Numbered from the stretch's first letter, positions 35,803-45,587 are shown. The stretch: 64,000 bases of DNA from Flavobacterium sp. (GCF_024642105.1 NZ_JAHEBT010000052.1:310001-374000); one strand, 5' to 3'. Program-made: numbers and translations. The notes: generated by a model not told the origin, from the sequence alone.

Positions 35803-37269
35803 ATGCTAAAGCAATTCCTAAATCTCAAATTATCCCAAAAATTATCTCCTCAACAAATTCAGTTGATGAAGTTAATTCAGTTGCCTACGCAAGCATTTGA
35901 GCAACGTTTATTGGAAGAAATGAACGAAAACCCAGCGCTCGAAGCAGGAAAAGAAGAAGAGGAATATGTAAAAGACGAGTTTGAAACGGAAGACTATGAC
36001 GATTATGATGATGCCGAATCAGAACGCATCGATGCCGAAGAAATCAACATAGACGATTATCTAAGCAACGACGAAACTCCCGATTACAAAACACAGACCA
36101 ATAATTATAGCGATGACGATGAGGACCATGATGCGCCTTTTGCGGCACCGATTAGTTTTCACCAAGATTTAATTAACCAACTCAATACGTTTATCCTCAC
36201 AGAAGCCGACCGAGAAATCGCGGAATTCTTAGTGGGAAGTATTGACGACATGGGTTACATTCGAAGAAGCATTTCGGATATTGTGGATGATTTGGCCTTT
36301 ACACAAGCCGTTTACACCGATGAAAAAACCGTAGAACGCCTCTTGCACGTGATTCACGAATTAGAGCCGTCTGGTGTGGGCGCGCGCGATTTACAAGAAT
36401 GTTTGTTGTTGCAACTCAAACACAAAACACCTACGGAATACATCGAATTGGCTACTGATATTATCGAAAATCAGTTTGATGCGTTTACCAAAAAACATTA
36501 CGACAAGCTCTTACAGAAATATAATGTTTCTAACGACCAACTGAAAAAAGCGATTCACGAAATTGAAAAACTGAATCCAAAACCAGGAGGTTCTTTCACA
36601 GGAAACACTAAAGTAACCGAGAACATTGTGCCTGATTTTGCTATTCGAATTGTAGAAGGCAAATTAGAATTGAGTTTGAACGGTCGAAATGCCCCTTCCC
36701 TACATGTTTCTAGAGATTACCAAGAAATGTTGCAAACATACAAAGTCTCGAAAGACAAATCGAATCAACAAAAAGAAGCAGTTCAGTTCATCAAACAAAA
36801 ATTGGATTCGGCTAAATGGTTCATCGATGCGATTCGCCAACGCCAAGAAACACTTTTTGTGACCATGAATGCGATTATGCATTACCAAGAAGAATTCTTT
36901 TTAGACGGAGACGAAACCAAATTAAAACCGATGATTTTAAAAGACATCGCCGATTTAGTAGGTTTGGATATTTCGACTATTTCCCGTGTAGCCAATAGTA
37001 AATATGTGGAAACGCCTTATGGAACCAAATTGATCAAAGAGTTTTTCTCTGAAGCGATGAAAAATGACCAAGGCGAAGATGTTTCGACCCTAGAAATCAA
37101 AAAGATTTTACAAAATGTCATTGAGGAGGAAGACAAACACAAACCCCTTCCAGACGATCAATTAGCGGAAATTCTAAAAGAAAAAGGCTATCCAATTGCT
37201 AGAAGAACGATTGCAAAATACCGAGAGCAATTGGATATTCCAGTGGCGAGAATGAGGAAAAAGATATAA
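35803..37269 (+). CDS. rpoN: RNA polymerase sigma-54 factor
   Basis: Sigma-54 directs RNA polymerase to -24/-12 promoters that need an ATP-driven activator. From MLKQFLNLKLSQKLSPQQ it has 488 residues. Region I is the Gln/Leu-rich start (about 1-50), region II a long acidic linker (about 50-115), then the core-binding domain and the DNA-binding domain ending with the RpoN box ARRTIAKYREQL. The start at 35782 would run through the inverted repeat, so I prefer 35803. No clear TAnnTTTG lies upstream; it may be read from asnS or from a promoter altered by the repeat. Confidence 0.96.
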   Translation: MLKQFLNLKLSQKLSPQQIQLMKLIQLPTQAFEQRLLEEMNENPALEAGKEEEEYVKDEFETEDYDDYDDAESERIDAEEINIDDYLSNDETPDYKTQTNNYSDDDEDHDAPFAAPISFHQDLINQLNTFILTEADREIAEFLVGSIDDMGYIRRSISDIVDDLAFTQAVYTDEKTVERLLHVIHELEPSGVGARDLQECLLLQLKHKTPTEYIELATDIIENQFDAFTKKHYDKLLQKYNVSNDQLKKAIHEIEKLNPKPGGSFTGNTKVTENIVPDFAIRIVEGKLELSLNGRNAPSLHVSRDYQEMLQTYKVSKDKSNQQKEAVQFIKQKLDSAKWFIDAIRQRQETLFVTMNAIMHYQEEFFLDGDETKLKPMILKDIADLVGLDISTISRVANSKYVETPYGTKLIKEFFSEAMKNDQGEDVSTLEIKKILQNVIEEEDKHKPLPDDQLAEILKEKGYPIARRTIAKYREQLDIPVARMRKKI

Positions 37270-37609
37270 TTTTTTTATTACAAATAAAATCTTTATGTTT
37301 GTAAGGAACAAATGAAAGCTTAAATAATTTTAAGCTAATTATCAATCCTAAATCTACCCCCAACTATCCATGAAAAATCCATAGTTTAAAATCCGTCAAT
37401 TAGAATATATCTATAAATTCTAATCGCTACTCTTAGCAAAAAATCAAAAAAAAATTTCAGTTTATTATTCATATTAGTTTACACATAAAATAATGAATAA
37501 GGCTTTTTGTATGCAAAAAAATTAAACTGAAAAGGTCGGAGTAAACTAACCCAAACTCTAAAATCTTCGCCCCAAATGGCTTGTTAAGCAAAAGAGAGAT
37601 TTAACAAAA
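37270..37609 (+). other. 340-base gap between rpoN and a lipoprotein gene
   Basis: No open frame of note. A -10-like TATGTTTG lies at 37294-37301, followed at 37317-37336 by a perfect hairpin AGCTTAAA/TTTAAGCT with a TAAT loop but no T-run. A larger inverted structure covers 37455-37532. The region is very AT-rich. Confidence 0.5.
37455..37532. repeat. Two-tier inverted repeat upstream of the lipoprotein gene
   Basis: Outer arms TTTCAGTTTA (37455-37464) and TAAACTGAAA (37523-37532), inner arms TTATTCAT (37465-37472) and ATGAATAA (37493-37500), all perfect. It may be a structured leader or an operator region, or a decayed repeat. Confidence 0.5.
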
Positions 37610-38992
37610 ATGAAACAAATATTCATATCAATATTCTTATGTTCTTTTTTATTTTCATGTACTTCCATTGAAAATTTAGAACCAATGGAGAATGCTACAA
37701 ATTTAGCACCTAAAGACAGTATCAAAAATGAAATTTCTATTTTGATTGGAAAAACAATACTTGACAAGAATGCTAGAAAAGAATTTCTAGAAATAACATC
37801 AAATATTACTGATAATCGTAACTCGATATCTTTAGCAGCACTTCTAAATTCAAATGAGAATTTATCAATTCATGAAAAAAGAATGATAACTTCAAAATAT
37901 CAAAATAAGTCTATGCCTACTTCATATTTTAAGGAAAGATTCAACAATATACTCAACACAGAAAAGAAAAACACTCCTGCAATTAATAATCTAAAAGAAA
38001 AAAAATCGATTACTAGCAAAGGTGTTTCTTCTTTATTAAACATCCTAGCAAAAGAAAATTTAGAAATTGTTGTGCCTTATCTTGAGGATTTTGACATGGA
38101 TTCTAATAAAGAAATATCTGTCACTTATGACCCCGAAGTAAGAGATGATTGGAATTTTGGTAATAAATTCGAATTCAATGATAACGGAGAAATAGTGTCT
38201 GGAAAACAAGTAGTAATAAATGATGATTATGCATATCAAAATAATACACTCTTTGTTAGAAGTATTCCAGATTATGTTTTAGAAGACAGAGTTTATGTAG
38301 CCCCTATGCCTAATGTGACAACATCTATTACGAGTACGGATCCATATATAACCCCAGGAAGCCAGTTTTGGCTTACTCAAAACGTTGACCACACAAAAAT
38401 ATCGGAAAAAGATGTGTTATTGGTAACAATTCCAAAAATCAGAATGAATGGGCATCTCGGAAATATGTTTACTTCTAATCTGATTAGTATTGTTCGTGGT
38501 TCTGGAGACATTGCAACAAATTCAGATCCAAATTCAGGATTTTTAGCTAATTCACACGACGTAATTTCTTATTTTGAAATCAGCAAACACAATGCAAGAA
38601 ATAATATATGGACAGATTTAAATGCAACATTTGATGGAGATTGGGATGTTCATGAAGCATCTCAACAAATTGTATTCATGAATCACAAAAGAAATGCTTA
38701 CAATGACGAAGATTCAAAATTATCTGCAACTGTAGCAATTGGTTATGACAAGACCACCAATACCATAACATACGACCCTAAATTCAATCTGGAATGGAAA
38801 ATGAATAGTAAGAAAAATTCGAAAATTCGATTTCACTCCGAGTTAAGCAGAAAAGATGTTCTATCCCATCTATTTGGAGACTTTTTTGGAAATAAAGTAC
38901 AAACTGATGAAAGTGTTAACCTGCCATATTCAATCCGATCCGCTGGAATGTTTCAATATTATTTCAAAGTACATTTAACTAAAATTGACTAA
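37610..38992 (+). CDS. Lipoprotein of unknown function
   Basis: The 460-residue protein has a lipoprotein signal (MKQIFISIFLCSFLFSC, Cys17). Residues 18-150 are helical and Ser/Asn/Lys-rich; the remainder (about 165-460) is beta-rich with many Asn, Asp and aromatic residues, including VTYDPEVRDDWNFG and ITYDPKFNLEWKMN. It resembles secreted or surface Bacteroidetes proteins but I recognise no named domain. The barrel gene starts 3 bases after its stop, so the two probably act together at the outer membrane. The function is not known. Confidence 0.75.
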   Translation: MKQIFISIFLCSFLFSCTSIENLEPMENATNLAPKDSIKNEISILIGKTILDKNARKEFLEITSNITDNRNSISLAALLNSNENLSIHEKRMITSKYQNKSMPTSYFKERFNNILNTEKKNTPAINNLKEKKSITSKGVSSLLNILAKENLEIVVPYLEDFDMDSNKEISVTYDPEVRDDWNFGNKFEFNDNGEIVSGKQVVINDDYAYQNNTLFVRSIPDYVLEDRVYVAPMPNVTTSITSTDPYITPGSQFWLTQNVDHTKISEKDVLLVTIPKIRMNGHLGNMFTSNLISIVRGSGDIATNSDPNSGFLANSHDVISYFEISKHNARNNIWTDLNATFDGDWDVHEASQQIVFMNHKRNAYNDEDSKLSATVAIGYDKTTNTITYDPKFNLEWKMNSKKNSKIRFHSELSRKDVLSHLFGDFFGNKVQTDESVNLPYSIRSAGMFQYYFKVHLTKID

Positions 38993-38995
38993 ACT

Positions 38996-39583
38996 ATGAA
39001 ACGAATACTAATTATAACTTTTAGCTTTTTATCAATATCCATATATTCTCAAAATTCAAAGTTTAGTTTAAAATACAATTATGGACTGAACATTGCTTTG
39101 CAATCCGATTTAATAGGAGTTTGTACAGATTGTAAGGCTAATACAATTGGAACCGTTGGAAATCTTGAACTTGAATACAAAATATCTCCATCAGAAAGTA
39201 TTGGATTTGGGGTTGCAATGGCAAAAAACAAAAAAAATAGTACAACTATAGCGGGAGAAATCTATCCTTCTGTAGTTGAATATATTCTAGAGAAAAAAAG
39301 TACTTTTTTCGAATTGTATTACAAAAAAGACCTACTCAACGCTAAAAAACTTTTTGTCATAGGAGGAATCGGTCTTATGGATGTATACAGTCAAGAAAAA
39401 ACGGGTCATTCCTCTGATAATCACAAACTCCTTTCTGAACCTGGAATTACCTTTGGGGCAGAATACTACTTAATCCAAAAGTTAAACTTTGAAATAGGTA
39501 TTCATTCTAAAATTTATTGGACACCTTTTAATGATGGGATTCAAAACATCGGCATCGCTCCTGTCATCAAGTACAATTTTTAA
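38996..39583 (+). CDS. Small outer-membrane beta-barrel protein
   Basis: The 195-residue protein has a signal peptide (MKRILIITFSFLSISIYSQ), alternating hydrophobic strands with Gly turns (FSLKYNYGLNIAL, NLELEYKISPSESIGFGVAMA, KKLFVIGGIGLMDVY), and a C-terminal Phe (PVIKYNF). This is the plan of an 8-stranded OmpX/OmpW-like barrel. It is the second gene with the lipoprotein upstream and ends at a bidirectional terminator. No specific function can be assigned. Confidence 0.8.
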   Translation: MKRILIITFSFLSISIYSQNSKFSLKYNYGLNIALQSDLIGVCTDCKANTIGTVGNLELEYKISPSESIGFGVAMAKNKKNSTTIAGEIYPSVVEYILEKKSTFFELYYKKDLLNAKKLFVIGGIGLMDVYSQEKTGHSSDNHKLLSEPGITFGAEYYLIQKLNFEIGIHSKIYWTPFNDGIQNIGIAPVIKYNF

Positions 39584-39585
39584 AC

Positions 39586-39619
39586 AAAAAAAGGGAAAAC
39601 AAATTGTTTTCCCTTTTTT
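39586..39619. terminator. Bidirectional terminator
   Basis: AAAAAAGGGAAAACA and TGTTTTCCCTTTTTT form a stem around AAT between the convergent barrel and tdk genes. Confidence 0.88.
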
Positions 39620-39638
39620 ATATCAGAACGAAGAATAT

Positions 39639-40229
39639 TTATTGTTCTTCATTTTTTTTCATCGCATGAAAATAAGCCGCTCTACTTAAAGGCTCATATT
39701 CTTCGGTTTCTCCCAACATCACTAATTTATCATTATCGGTTTTTCTAAAGCTGTAATTGGCTAAATTTCCGGTACGGGTACATACCGCATGTACTTTAGT
39801 TACATACTCGGCAGTAGCCATTAAAGCAGGCATAGGCCCAAACGGATTTCCTTTAAAATCCATGTCCAATCCTGCTACAATCACACGAATACCTCGATTA
39901 GCCAAATCATTGCAAACCCGTACAATCTCATCATCAAAAAACTGAGCCTCATCAATCCCTACCACATCACAACCTTGTGCCAAAATCGCAATATTAGCAG
40001 CAGCTGGAACGGGTGTCGAACGAATTTCGTTCGAATCGTGTGACACTACCATTTCATCATGATAACGAGTATCTACAGCAGGTTTGAAGATTTCCACTTT
40101 CTGTTTGGCAAACTGAGCGCGTTTTAATCGGCGAATCAATTCCTCTGTTTTACCCGAAAACATAGAGCCACAGATGACTTCAATCCAACCAAATTGTTCT
40201 TTATGATTTACTGTATTTTCGAGAAACAT
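39639..40229 (-). CDS. tdk: Thymidine kinase
   Basis: Tdk phosphorylates thymidine (and deoxyuridine) in salvage. The 196-residue enzyme of the TK1 type has a P-loop ([19 protein letters not shown]), a DE motif ([14 protein letters not shown]) and the lasso region ([17 protein letters not shown]). The Zn-binding CxxC pairs of the human and E. coli enzymes are mostly absent: only one Cys remains in the lasso. I believe this is usual in Bacteroidetes. It is a single gene convergent with the barrel protein. Confidence 0.95.
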   Translation of the reverse strand: MFLENTVNHKEQFGWIEVICGSMFSGKTEELIRRLKRAQFAKQKVEIFKPAVDTRYHDEMVVSHDSNEIRSTPVPAAANIAILAQGCDVVGIDEAQFFDDEIVRVCNDLANRGIRVIVAGLDMDFKGNPFGPMPALMATAEYVTKVHAVCTRTGNLANYSFRKTDNDKLVMLGETEEYEPLSRAAYFHAMKKNEEQ

Positions 40230-40420
40230 GGTGTGTTTTTATAACTTAAAAAATGAATCGTTTTTTTCCTTTGTAAGGGTATAAATTGAATGTAAAATTT
40301 TATACTTTTACGTGTTTCCAAATGTAAAAAAAAATTCTAAAGCACCGCCCCTAGTTTACCGAAATAAAAACAAAAAATAGTACTCAAACCAAACAACCTA
40401 CACAGTATAATTTTTACGAG

Positions 40421-41329
40421 ATGAAAAAAAGATTGGAAGCCGATTTAATCAGCATTGCACACCGAATTTTACAATTAAAAAACAAGTCTGATATCAATCA
40501 ATTGTATCTGGAAACGCAAAAATTATATGAAAAACTAGCGTTGTTGCGTTTTGTTGACGAGCACTTTGGCGACAGCAAACCTACCATTGGGCAAGCAGCA
40601 ATAGAACAAAAAATAGAGGCCGCTTTTGAGGCTATCGAAAACGAAACTCCTGTTGCTATCAGCATAGAAGAAATTACTATTCCTGCAATAGAAGAAACTC
40701 CTGAATTGATTTTGGAGGAAGAAGAACAAGAGGAAATCACCGAAATGGAGGAGCCCATTTTTGAAGAAAGCGAAGAGTTGGAAACCATAGATGAAGACGA
40801 GGATGAAGAGGAAGAAATCGAAGCGCCTTTCATCCCTGCTTTTGAATTAGAAAAAGAGGAAGAGGAAGAACTTATCGAAGAAACCCCAAAACAAGAAGCC
40901 GTTCAAATTTCTTTCGAAGAATTAATTGGGGGTGATTTTAGCGAAGACCTTTTTGTAAAAGTAGAAAGTAACGCTTTTGAAACTCCAATTGATGAAGAAC
41001 CAGAAGAAGTTATGGAAACACCTTCCATAACACTTGACGAAATCGAACTCCCTGGGGAAGTAGAAGAGCCAAAATCAGTCACACTAAACGAAAAATTAGC
41101 CAAAGGAATCAGCATCGATTTGAATGATCGTATCGCGTTTACTAAACATCTTTTCGGGAACGACCCCGAAGATTACAATCGCGTGTTGAACCAATTAATC
41201 ACTTTTGACACCTTTTATGAAACCCGCGATTTCATTAGAGATATGGTAAAACCAGACTACAATAACTGGGAAGGAAAAGAAGAATACGAAGAACGTTTTA
41301 TGGAGATTATCGAGAAAAAATTCTTGTAA
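40421..41329 (+). CDS. Conserved acidic protein with helical ends
   Basis: The 302-residue protein has a helical N-terminus (1-60; MKKRLEADLISIAHRILQLK), a very acidic Glu-rich middle (about 80-215, long Glu runs) and a conserved C-terminal domain (about 215-302; GISIDLNDRIAFTKHLFGND, EDYNRVLNQLITFDTFYETR). No signal or membrane segment. I do not know a function. The low-complexity acidic middle suggests a flexible linker between two folded ends. It lies 31 bases before rsmI and may share its transcript. Confidence 0.8.
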   Translation: MKKRLEADLISIAHRILQLKNKSDINQLYLETQKLYEKLALLRFVDEHFGDSKPTIGQAAIEQKIEAAFEAIENETPVAISIEEITIPAIEETPELILEEEEQEEITEMEEPIFEESEELETIDEDEDEEEEIEAPFIPAFELEKEEEEELIEETPKQEAVQISFEELIGGDFSEDLFVKVESNAFETPIDEEPEEVMETPSITLDEIELPGEVEEPKSVTLNEKLAKGISIDLNDRIAFTKHLFGNDPEDYNRVLNQLITFDTFYETRDFIRDMVKPDYNNWEGKEEYEERFMEIIEKKFL

Positions 41330-41360
41330 TTCCGTTTATTAATTGAATTTTTAGCGCCGA

Positions 41361-42074
41361 ATGTCAAAATTATACATCGTTCCAACGCCTATTGGCAACC
41401 TCGAAGACATGACTTTTCGTGCCATTCGCATTCTGAAAGAAGTCGATTTAATTCTTGCCGAAGACACCCGTACGAGTGGCAAATTATTGAAACATTTTGA
41501 GATTAGTACTCACATGCACAGCCACCACATGCACAATGAACACAAAACGGTGGAGAATGTCATTGCGAGATTACAAGCGGGAGAAAACATCGCCTTGATT
41601 TCGGATGCAGGAACGCCTGCTATTTCAGATCCTGGCTTTTTATTGACACGCGCCTGTATTGAAAACGGTGTGGAAGTAGAATGTTTGCCTGGCGCCACGG
41701 CTTTTGTACCTGCGTTAGTGAATAGTGGTTTACCTAACGACAAATTCATTTTTGAAGGTTTTTTGCCTGACAAAAAAGGAAGACAAACTCGTTATTTGGC
41801 TTTGGCCGAAGAAACCCGAACGATGATTTTGTATGTTTCGCCACACAAATTAGTAAAAACGTTGGCTGAATTTTGCACTTATTTTGGCGAAGACCGCCCC
41901 GTTTCGGTTTCAAGAGAATTATCCAAACTCCACGAAGAAAATGTCAGAGGTACAGTTAGAGAAGTATTGACTCATTTCGAAAAAACAGCTCCAAGAGGCG
42001 AAATCGTGGTGATTGTGGGAGGAAAAACAGTAGTAAAAGAAGCAAAGAAAAATAAATTTTCAGAAGAAGAATAA
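41361..42074 (+). CDS. rsmI: 16S rRNA (cytidine-1402-2'-O)-methyltransferase
   Basis: RsmI uses S-adenosylmethionine to methylate the 2'-OH of C1402 in 16S rRNA. The 237-residue protein has the SPOUT-unrelated tetrapyrrole-methylase fold with LYIVPTPIGNLEDMTFRAI at the start, LAEDTRTSGKLLKHF, LISDAGTPAISDPGF and CLPGATAFVPALVNSGLP. It is shorter than the E. coli enzyme, lacking most of the C-terminal extension. The HopJ-like gene follows 3 bases later. Confidence 0.95.
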   Translation: MSKLYIVPTPIGNLEDMTFRAIRILKEVDLILAEDTRTSGKLLKHFEISTHMHSHHMHNEHKTVENVIARLQAGENIALISDAGTPAISDPGFLLTRACIENGVEVECLPGATAFVPALVNSGLPNDKFIFEGFLPDKKGRQTRYLALAEETRTMILYVSPHKLVKTLAEFCTYFGEDRPVSVSRELSKLHEENVRGTVREVLTHFEKTAPRGEIVVIVGGKTVVKEAKKNKFSEEE

Positions 42075-42077
42075 AAC

Positions 42078-42422
42078 ATGACTATAAACGCCTTTTTAGA
42101 AAAACTAAAACAAACACCTGAAGCCATTACTTTTGCGGAAACGATAGCAACGATTGAAAGCAATTACGAATTTACACCTACTGCTTTTCAGAATGGAAAC
42201 CAACACAATGGAGCGGGAGAAAATTCAGGTTCTTGCAAATTATTTGCGTTCGCCAAAATCGAGCAATTGACGCAAGCGGAAACTTTAGCCTGCTTTGGCG
42301 GGTATTATTTTGAAGAAGTACTTGGCGACCCTCAAGGGACCAACCACCAAAACATTCGCAATTTTATGCAATCGGGTTGGGACGGAATTCAATTTGAAGG
42401 CGAAGCATTAGCATTGAAATAA
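42078..42422 (+). CDS. HopJ-family protein
   Basis: This 114-residue cytosolic protein matches the HopJ family, named for a Pseudomonas syringae type III effector but common in non-pathogens without secretion systems. Conserved points include FNxG-like YEFTPTAFQNG, the core NGAGENSGSCKLFAFA and CFGGYYFEEVLGDPQGTNHQNIRNF, cited in parts. The role is unknown, and effector function should not be assumed. It sits between rsmI and recJ in one compact run. Confidence 0.9.
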   Translation: MTINAFLEKLKQTPEAITFAETIATIESNYEFTPTAFQNGNQHNGAGENSGSCKLFAFAKIEQLTQAETLACFGGYYFEEVLGDPQGTNHQNIRNFMQSGWDGIQFEGEALALK

Positions 42423-42443
42423 ACCCCAAAATCCCAAATCACT

Positions 42444-44132
42444 ATGCGTTGGACCATCAAACCAAAACCCCAAAAAGAACAAATACAACAACTCGCTCAA
42501 GAGCTGAATGTAGATTCTTTAATTGCGACTTTATTAATTCAGCGCGGCATTACCACTTTTGACCAAGCCAAAGATTTTTTTCGCCCTTCGCTAGATCATT
42601 TGCACGACCCTTTCTTGATGAAAGATATGGAAGTGGCAGTGAACCGAATCGAACAAGCCATTGCCAACCAAGAAAATATTTTGGTTTTTGGCGATTATGA
42701 CGTGGACGGAACCACAGCAGTATCTTTGGTTTCTTCCTATTTAAAAAGTGTTTATCCCAACATTGCGACTTATATTCCAGACCGCTATGCCGAGGGTTAC
42801 GGAATTTCGTTTCAAGGCATCGACTTTGCCGAAGACAATGGTTTTTCGTTGATTATTGCTTTGGACTGCGGCATCAAATCGATTGAACATGTGGCCTACG
42901 CCAAAGAAAAAAATATCGATTTTATCATTTGTGATCACCACAGACCGGGAGATTCATTACCTGAGGCTATCGCTGTTCTCGACCCAAAAAGAGACGATTG
43001 CACCTATCCTTACGACGAATTATGCGGTTGCGGAGTGGGTTTCAAATTGATTCAGGCGTTGAGCCAAAATCGCAATCAAACTATAGACGATTTAATTCCG
43101 TATTTGGATTTAGTCGCCACAGCCATTGCAGCCGATATTGTTCCCATAACTGGTGAAAACAGAGTGTTAGCACATTTTGGATTGCAAGTGATTAATCAAG
43201 CACCACGACCTGGAATCCAAGCGCTGATTCAACAAATTAAGAAACAAACACTCACGATAACGGATGTCGTTTTTGTCATTGCGCCCCGAATCAATGCAGC
43301 GGGACGCATCAAACACGGCAATCATGCAGTAGAACTATTAACTGAATTTAATTTGGCTCAAGCCCAACAATTTGCCAAAGAAATTGAAGACTACAATTCG
43401 GAACGCAAAGGATTGGACCAATTAATCACCAAAGAAGCGCTACAACAAATCGAAGAAAATCAAGAACAAGAACGTTTTACGACGGTAGTTTTTCAAGAGA
43501 ATTGGCACAAAGGTGTCATCGGAATTGTTGCTTCTAGATTAATTGAAACCCATTACCGACCTACTTTGGTTTTTACCCAAAGTGGCGACAACTATGCAGC
43601 TTCAGCACGTTCTGTAAGAGGATTTGATGTGTACAATGCGCTAGAAGCTTGTTCTGAACATTTAGAGCAATTTGGCGGACATAAATACGCCGCAGGAATG
43701 ACTTTGAAAGCCGAGAATTACGAAGCTTTCAAAAATGCCTTTGAAAAAGTGGTGCAAGAAACCATTAATCCTGAATTACGCACTCCCGAAATTGAAGTAG
43801 ATGCCGAAATTGATTTTTCAGAAATTACTCCAAAACTCGTTCGGATTTTAAAGCAATTTGAACCTTTTGGCCCACAAAATATGACGCCCGTTTTTGTAAC
43901 TCAAAATGTTATCGACACGGGGTATCCAAAATTCATGGGGGCCAATGAAGAACACATTCGCCTTTTTGTAAAACAAAATAATTCGGAAGGCTTTGCTGCC
44001 ATTGGTTTTAACCTAGCCCATAAAAAGGATTTGGTCGCCAATAGAAACTCGTTTCAAATGGCGTATTGCATCGATGAAAATGAATGGAATGGGCAATTAA
44101 GCCTACAACTCCGACTAAAAGATATCCAATAA
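42444..44132 (+). CDS. recJ: Single-strand DNA exonuclease RecJ
   Basis: RecJ degrades single-stranded DNA 5' to 3' in recombination and mismatch repair. The 562-residue protein shows the DHH motifs: GDYDVDGTTAVSL, IIALDCGIKS, FIICDHHRPGDSLP (DHH), and VATAIAADIVPI, then the DHHA1 domain with a GG motif (LEQFGGHKYAAGMTL). An OB fold lies at the C-terminus (about 450-562). Its stop codon overlaps the start of the MFS gene (TAATG). Confidence 0.97.
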   Translation: MRWTIKPKPQKEQIQQLAQELNVDSLIATLLIQRGITTFDQAKDFFRPSLDHLHDPFLMKDMEVAVNRIEQAIANQENILVFGDYDVDGTTAVSLVSSYLKSVYPNIATYIPDRYAEGYGISFQGIDFAEDNGFSLIIALDCGIKSIEHVAYAKEKNIDFIICDHHRPGDSLPEAIAVLDPKRDDCTYPYDELCGCGVGFKLIQALSQNRNQTIDDLIPYLDLVATAIAADIVPITGENRVLAHFGLQVINQAPRPGIQALIQQIKKQTLTITDVVFVIAPRINAAGRIKHGNHAVELLTEFNLAQAQQFAKEIEDYNSERKGLDQLITKEALQQIEENQEQERFTTVVFQENWHKGVIGIVASRLIETHYRPTLVFTQSGDNYAASARSVRGFDVYNALEACSEHLEQFGGHKYAAGMTLKAENYEAFKNAFEKVVQETINPELRTPEIEVDAEIDFSEITPKLVRILKQFEPFGPQNMTPVFVTQNVIDTGYPKFMGANEEHIRLFVKQNNSEGFAAIGFNLAHKKDLVANRNSFQMAYCIDENEWNGQLSLQLRLKDIQ

Positions 44133-45403
44133 TGAAACCAAAAAACGACCCTTACGAAGCCTTACGTTACCGAGAATTCAATGTGTTTTTACTATTGCGA
44201 TTTGCCATGGTGTTTGCCTGGTCGATGCAATTTATTGTGATTGAATGGCAGGTCTATAGTTTGACCAAAAGTGCTTTGTCATTAGGAATCATTGGGCTAA
44301 TGGAAATTATTCCTGCAGTATCGATGGCGCTATTCGCAGGACATATTGTGGATCAAAACGAGAAAAAAGGAATGCTGCTTAAATGTATTTTGGGATTTTC
44401 GGTAATAAGTATTGGGTTATTTTTATTGACTTGGCCAGTGATCACAAGCGGTTGGTCTACTCATGTAGTTTTATATAGTATTTATTTTTTGGTCTTTTTG
44501 GGAGGATTAGTTCGCTCCTTTTTAGGACCAACTGTTTTCTCGTTAATGTCGCAAATTGTTCCTAAAAAAGCCTATTCCAATGCGGCAACTTGGAGCAGTT
44601 CGGTATGGCAAATTGCTTCCGTTTTAGGGCCTGCCATTGCAGGATTCTCAATTACGTGGATTGGTGTGCATTGGTCAATGTGTACAGTAGTGGTTTTTGC
44701 TGTATTGGCGCTAATTGCCTTATCAAAAATTGAATCGAAACCGATTTTAAATCCAAAAATTGGCGAACCTGTGATGCAAAGTTTAAAAGAAGGTGTCAAA
44801 TTTGTATTCCAAAATAAAACGATTTTAGGTGCGCTTTCGTTAGATATGATTGCGGTCTTGTTTGGTGGTGCCGTAGCGTTACTACCCATTTTTGCCCAAG
44901 ATATTTTAAAAGTAGGTTCGGAAGGTTTTGGAATTTTACGAGCAGCACCCGCTATTGGGGCATTCTTAACGATGTTTATTTCGGCTTATGTGCCTTTAAA
45001 TAAAAATGCGGGAATGAAATTGCTCGTTGCTATTTTCGCTTTTGGCCTTTGTATCATTGTCTTTGGATTGTCCACTATTTTCTGGTTATCAGTTTTTGCT
45101 TTGTTCATGAGCGGTGTTGTAGATGGTATTTCGGTGGTGATTCGTCAAACTATTTTACAATTGAAAACGCCTGATCACATGCGCGGACGAGTAGCGGCTG
45201 TCAACTCTATTTTTGTGGGTTCGTCTAACGAATTAGGGGCTTTTGAAAGTGGATTGACTGCTAAGTTAATGGGAACCGTAACCGCAGTCGTTTTTGGCGG
45301 AAGCATGACACTTTTGACGGTTTTGATTACAGGAATTTCTTCGCCTACATTCCGAAAATTGGATTTAGAAAAAGACTTGGAAGAACACCGAAAAGAGGAG
45401 TAG
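44132..45403 (+). CDS. MFS transporter (EntS-like/DUF894 type)
   Basis: From MKPKNDPYEALRYREFNVFL the protein has 423 residues and about 12 membrane helices. The cytoplasmic loop 2-3 has the MFS pattern in AGHIVDQNEKKGML. It resembles the MFS_3 (enterobactin-exporter-like) group, whose members export small molecules. Start coupling with recJ sets the N-terminus. The substrate is unknown. Confidence 0.88.
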   Translation: MKPKNDPYEALRYREFNVFLLLRFAMVFAWSMQFIVIEWQVYSLTKSALSLGIIGLMEIIPAVSMALFAGHIVDQNEKKGMLLKCILGFSVISIGLFLLTWPVITSGWSTHVVLYSIYFLVFLGGLVRSFLGPTVFSLMSQIVPKKAYSNAATWSSSVWQIASVLGPAIAGFSITWIGVHWSMCTVVVFAVLALIALSKIESKPILNPKIGEPVMQSLKEGVKFVFQNKTILGALSLDMIAVLFGGAVALLPIFAQDILKVGSEGFGILRAAPAIGAFLTMFISAYVPLNKNAGMKLLVAIFAFGLCIIVFGLSTIFWLSVFALFMSGVVDGISVVIRQTILQLKTPDHMRGRVAAVNSIFVGSSNELGAFESGLTAKLMGTVTAVVFGGSMTLLTVLITGISSPTFRKLDLEKDLEEHRKEE

Positions 45404-45444
45404 ATTGTTTTTAGAATATAACATACTGGGTATAATTATTAAAA

Positions 45445-45587
45445 ACGTCAATTCGAGTGTTTTTTGTGTAGTGAAACGGAACAAAAAATGTATCGAGAAA
45501 CCTTAGGTTCAACGGAGTTAATCATTTTTAATGAAATTTTACTTGTTCTCGATACAATTTTCTACCGAAAATTACTCGAACTGACGT
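45445..45587. repeat. MITE-like inverted repeat element, about 143 bp
   Basis: Ends ACGTCAATTCGAGT (45445-45458) and ACTCGAACTGACGT (45574-45587) match at 13 of 14 positions when inverted. Inside, TGTATCGAGAA and TTCTCGATACA form a second inverted pair. It fills most of the gap between the MFS and DUF2200 genes and has no coding capacity. Confidence 0.82.

Noticed and set aside
40498..40833. Ser-rich minus-strand protein of 111 residues
   Set aside because: It is the complement of the Glu-codon-rich stretch of the acidic protein at 40421-41329.
42078..42422. Type III secretion effector
   Set aside because: HopJ-family name only; the gene sits in a housekeeping run and no secretion genes are present.
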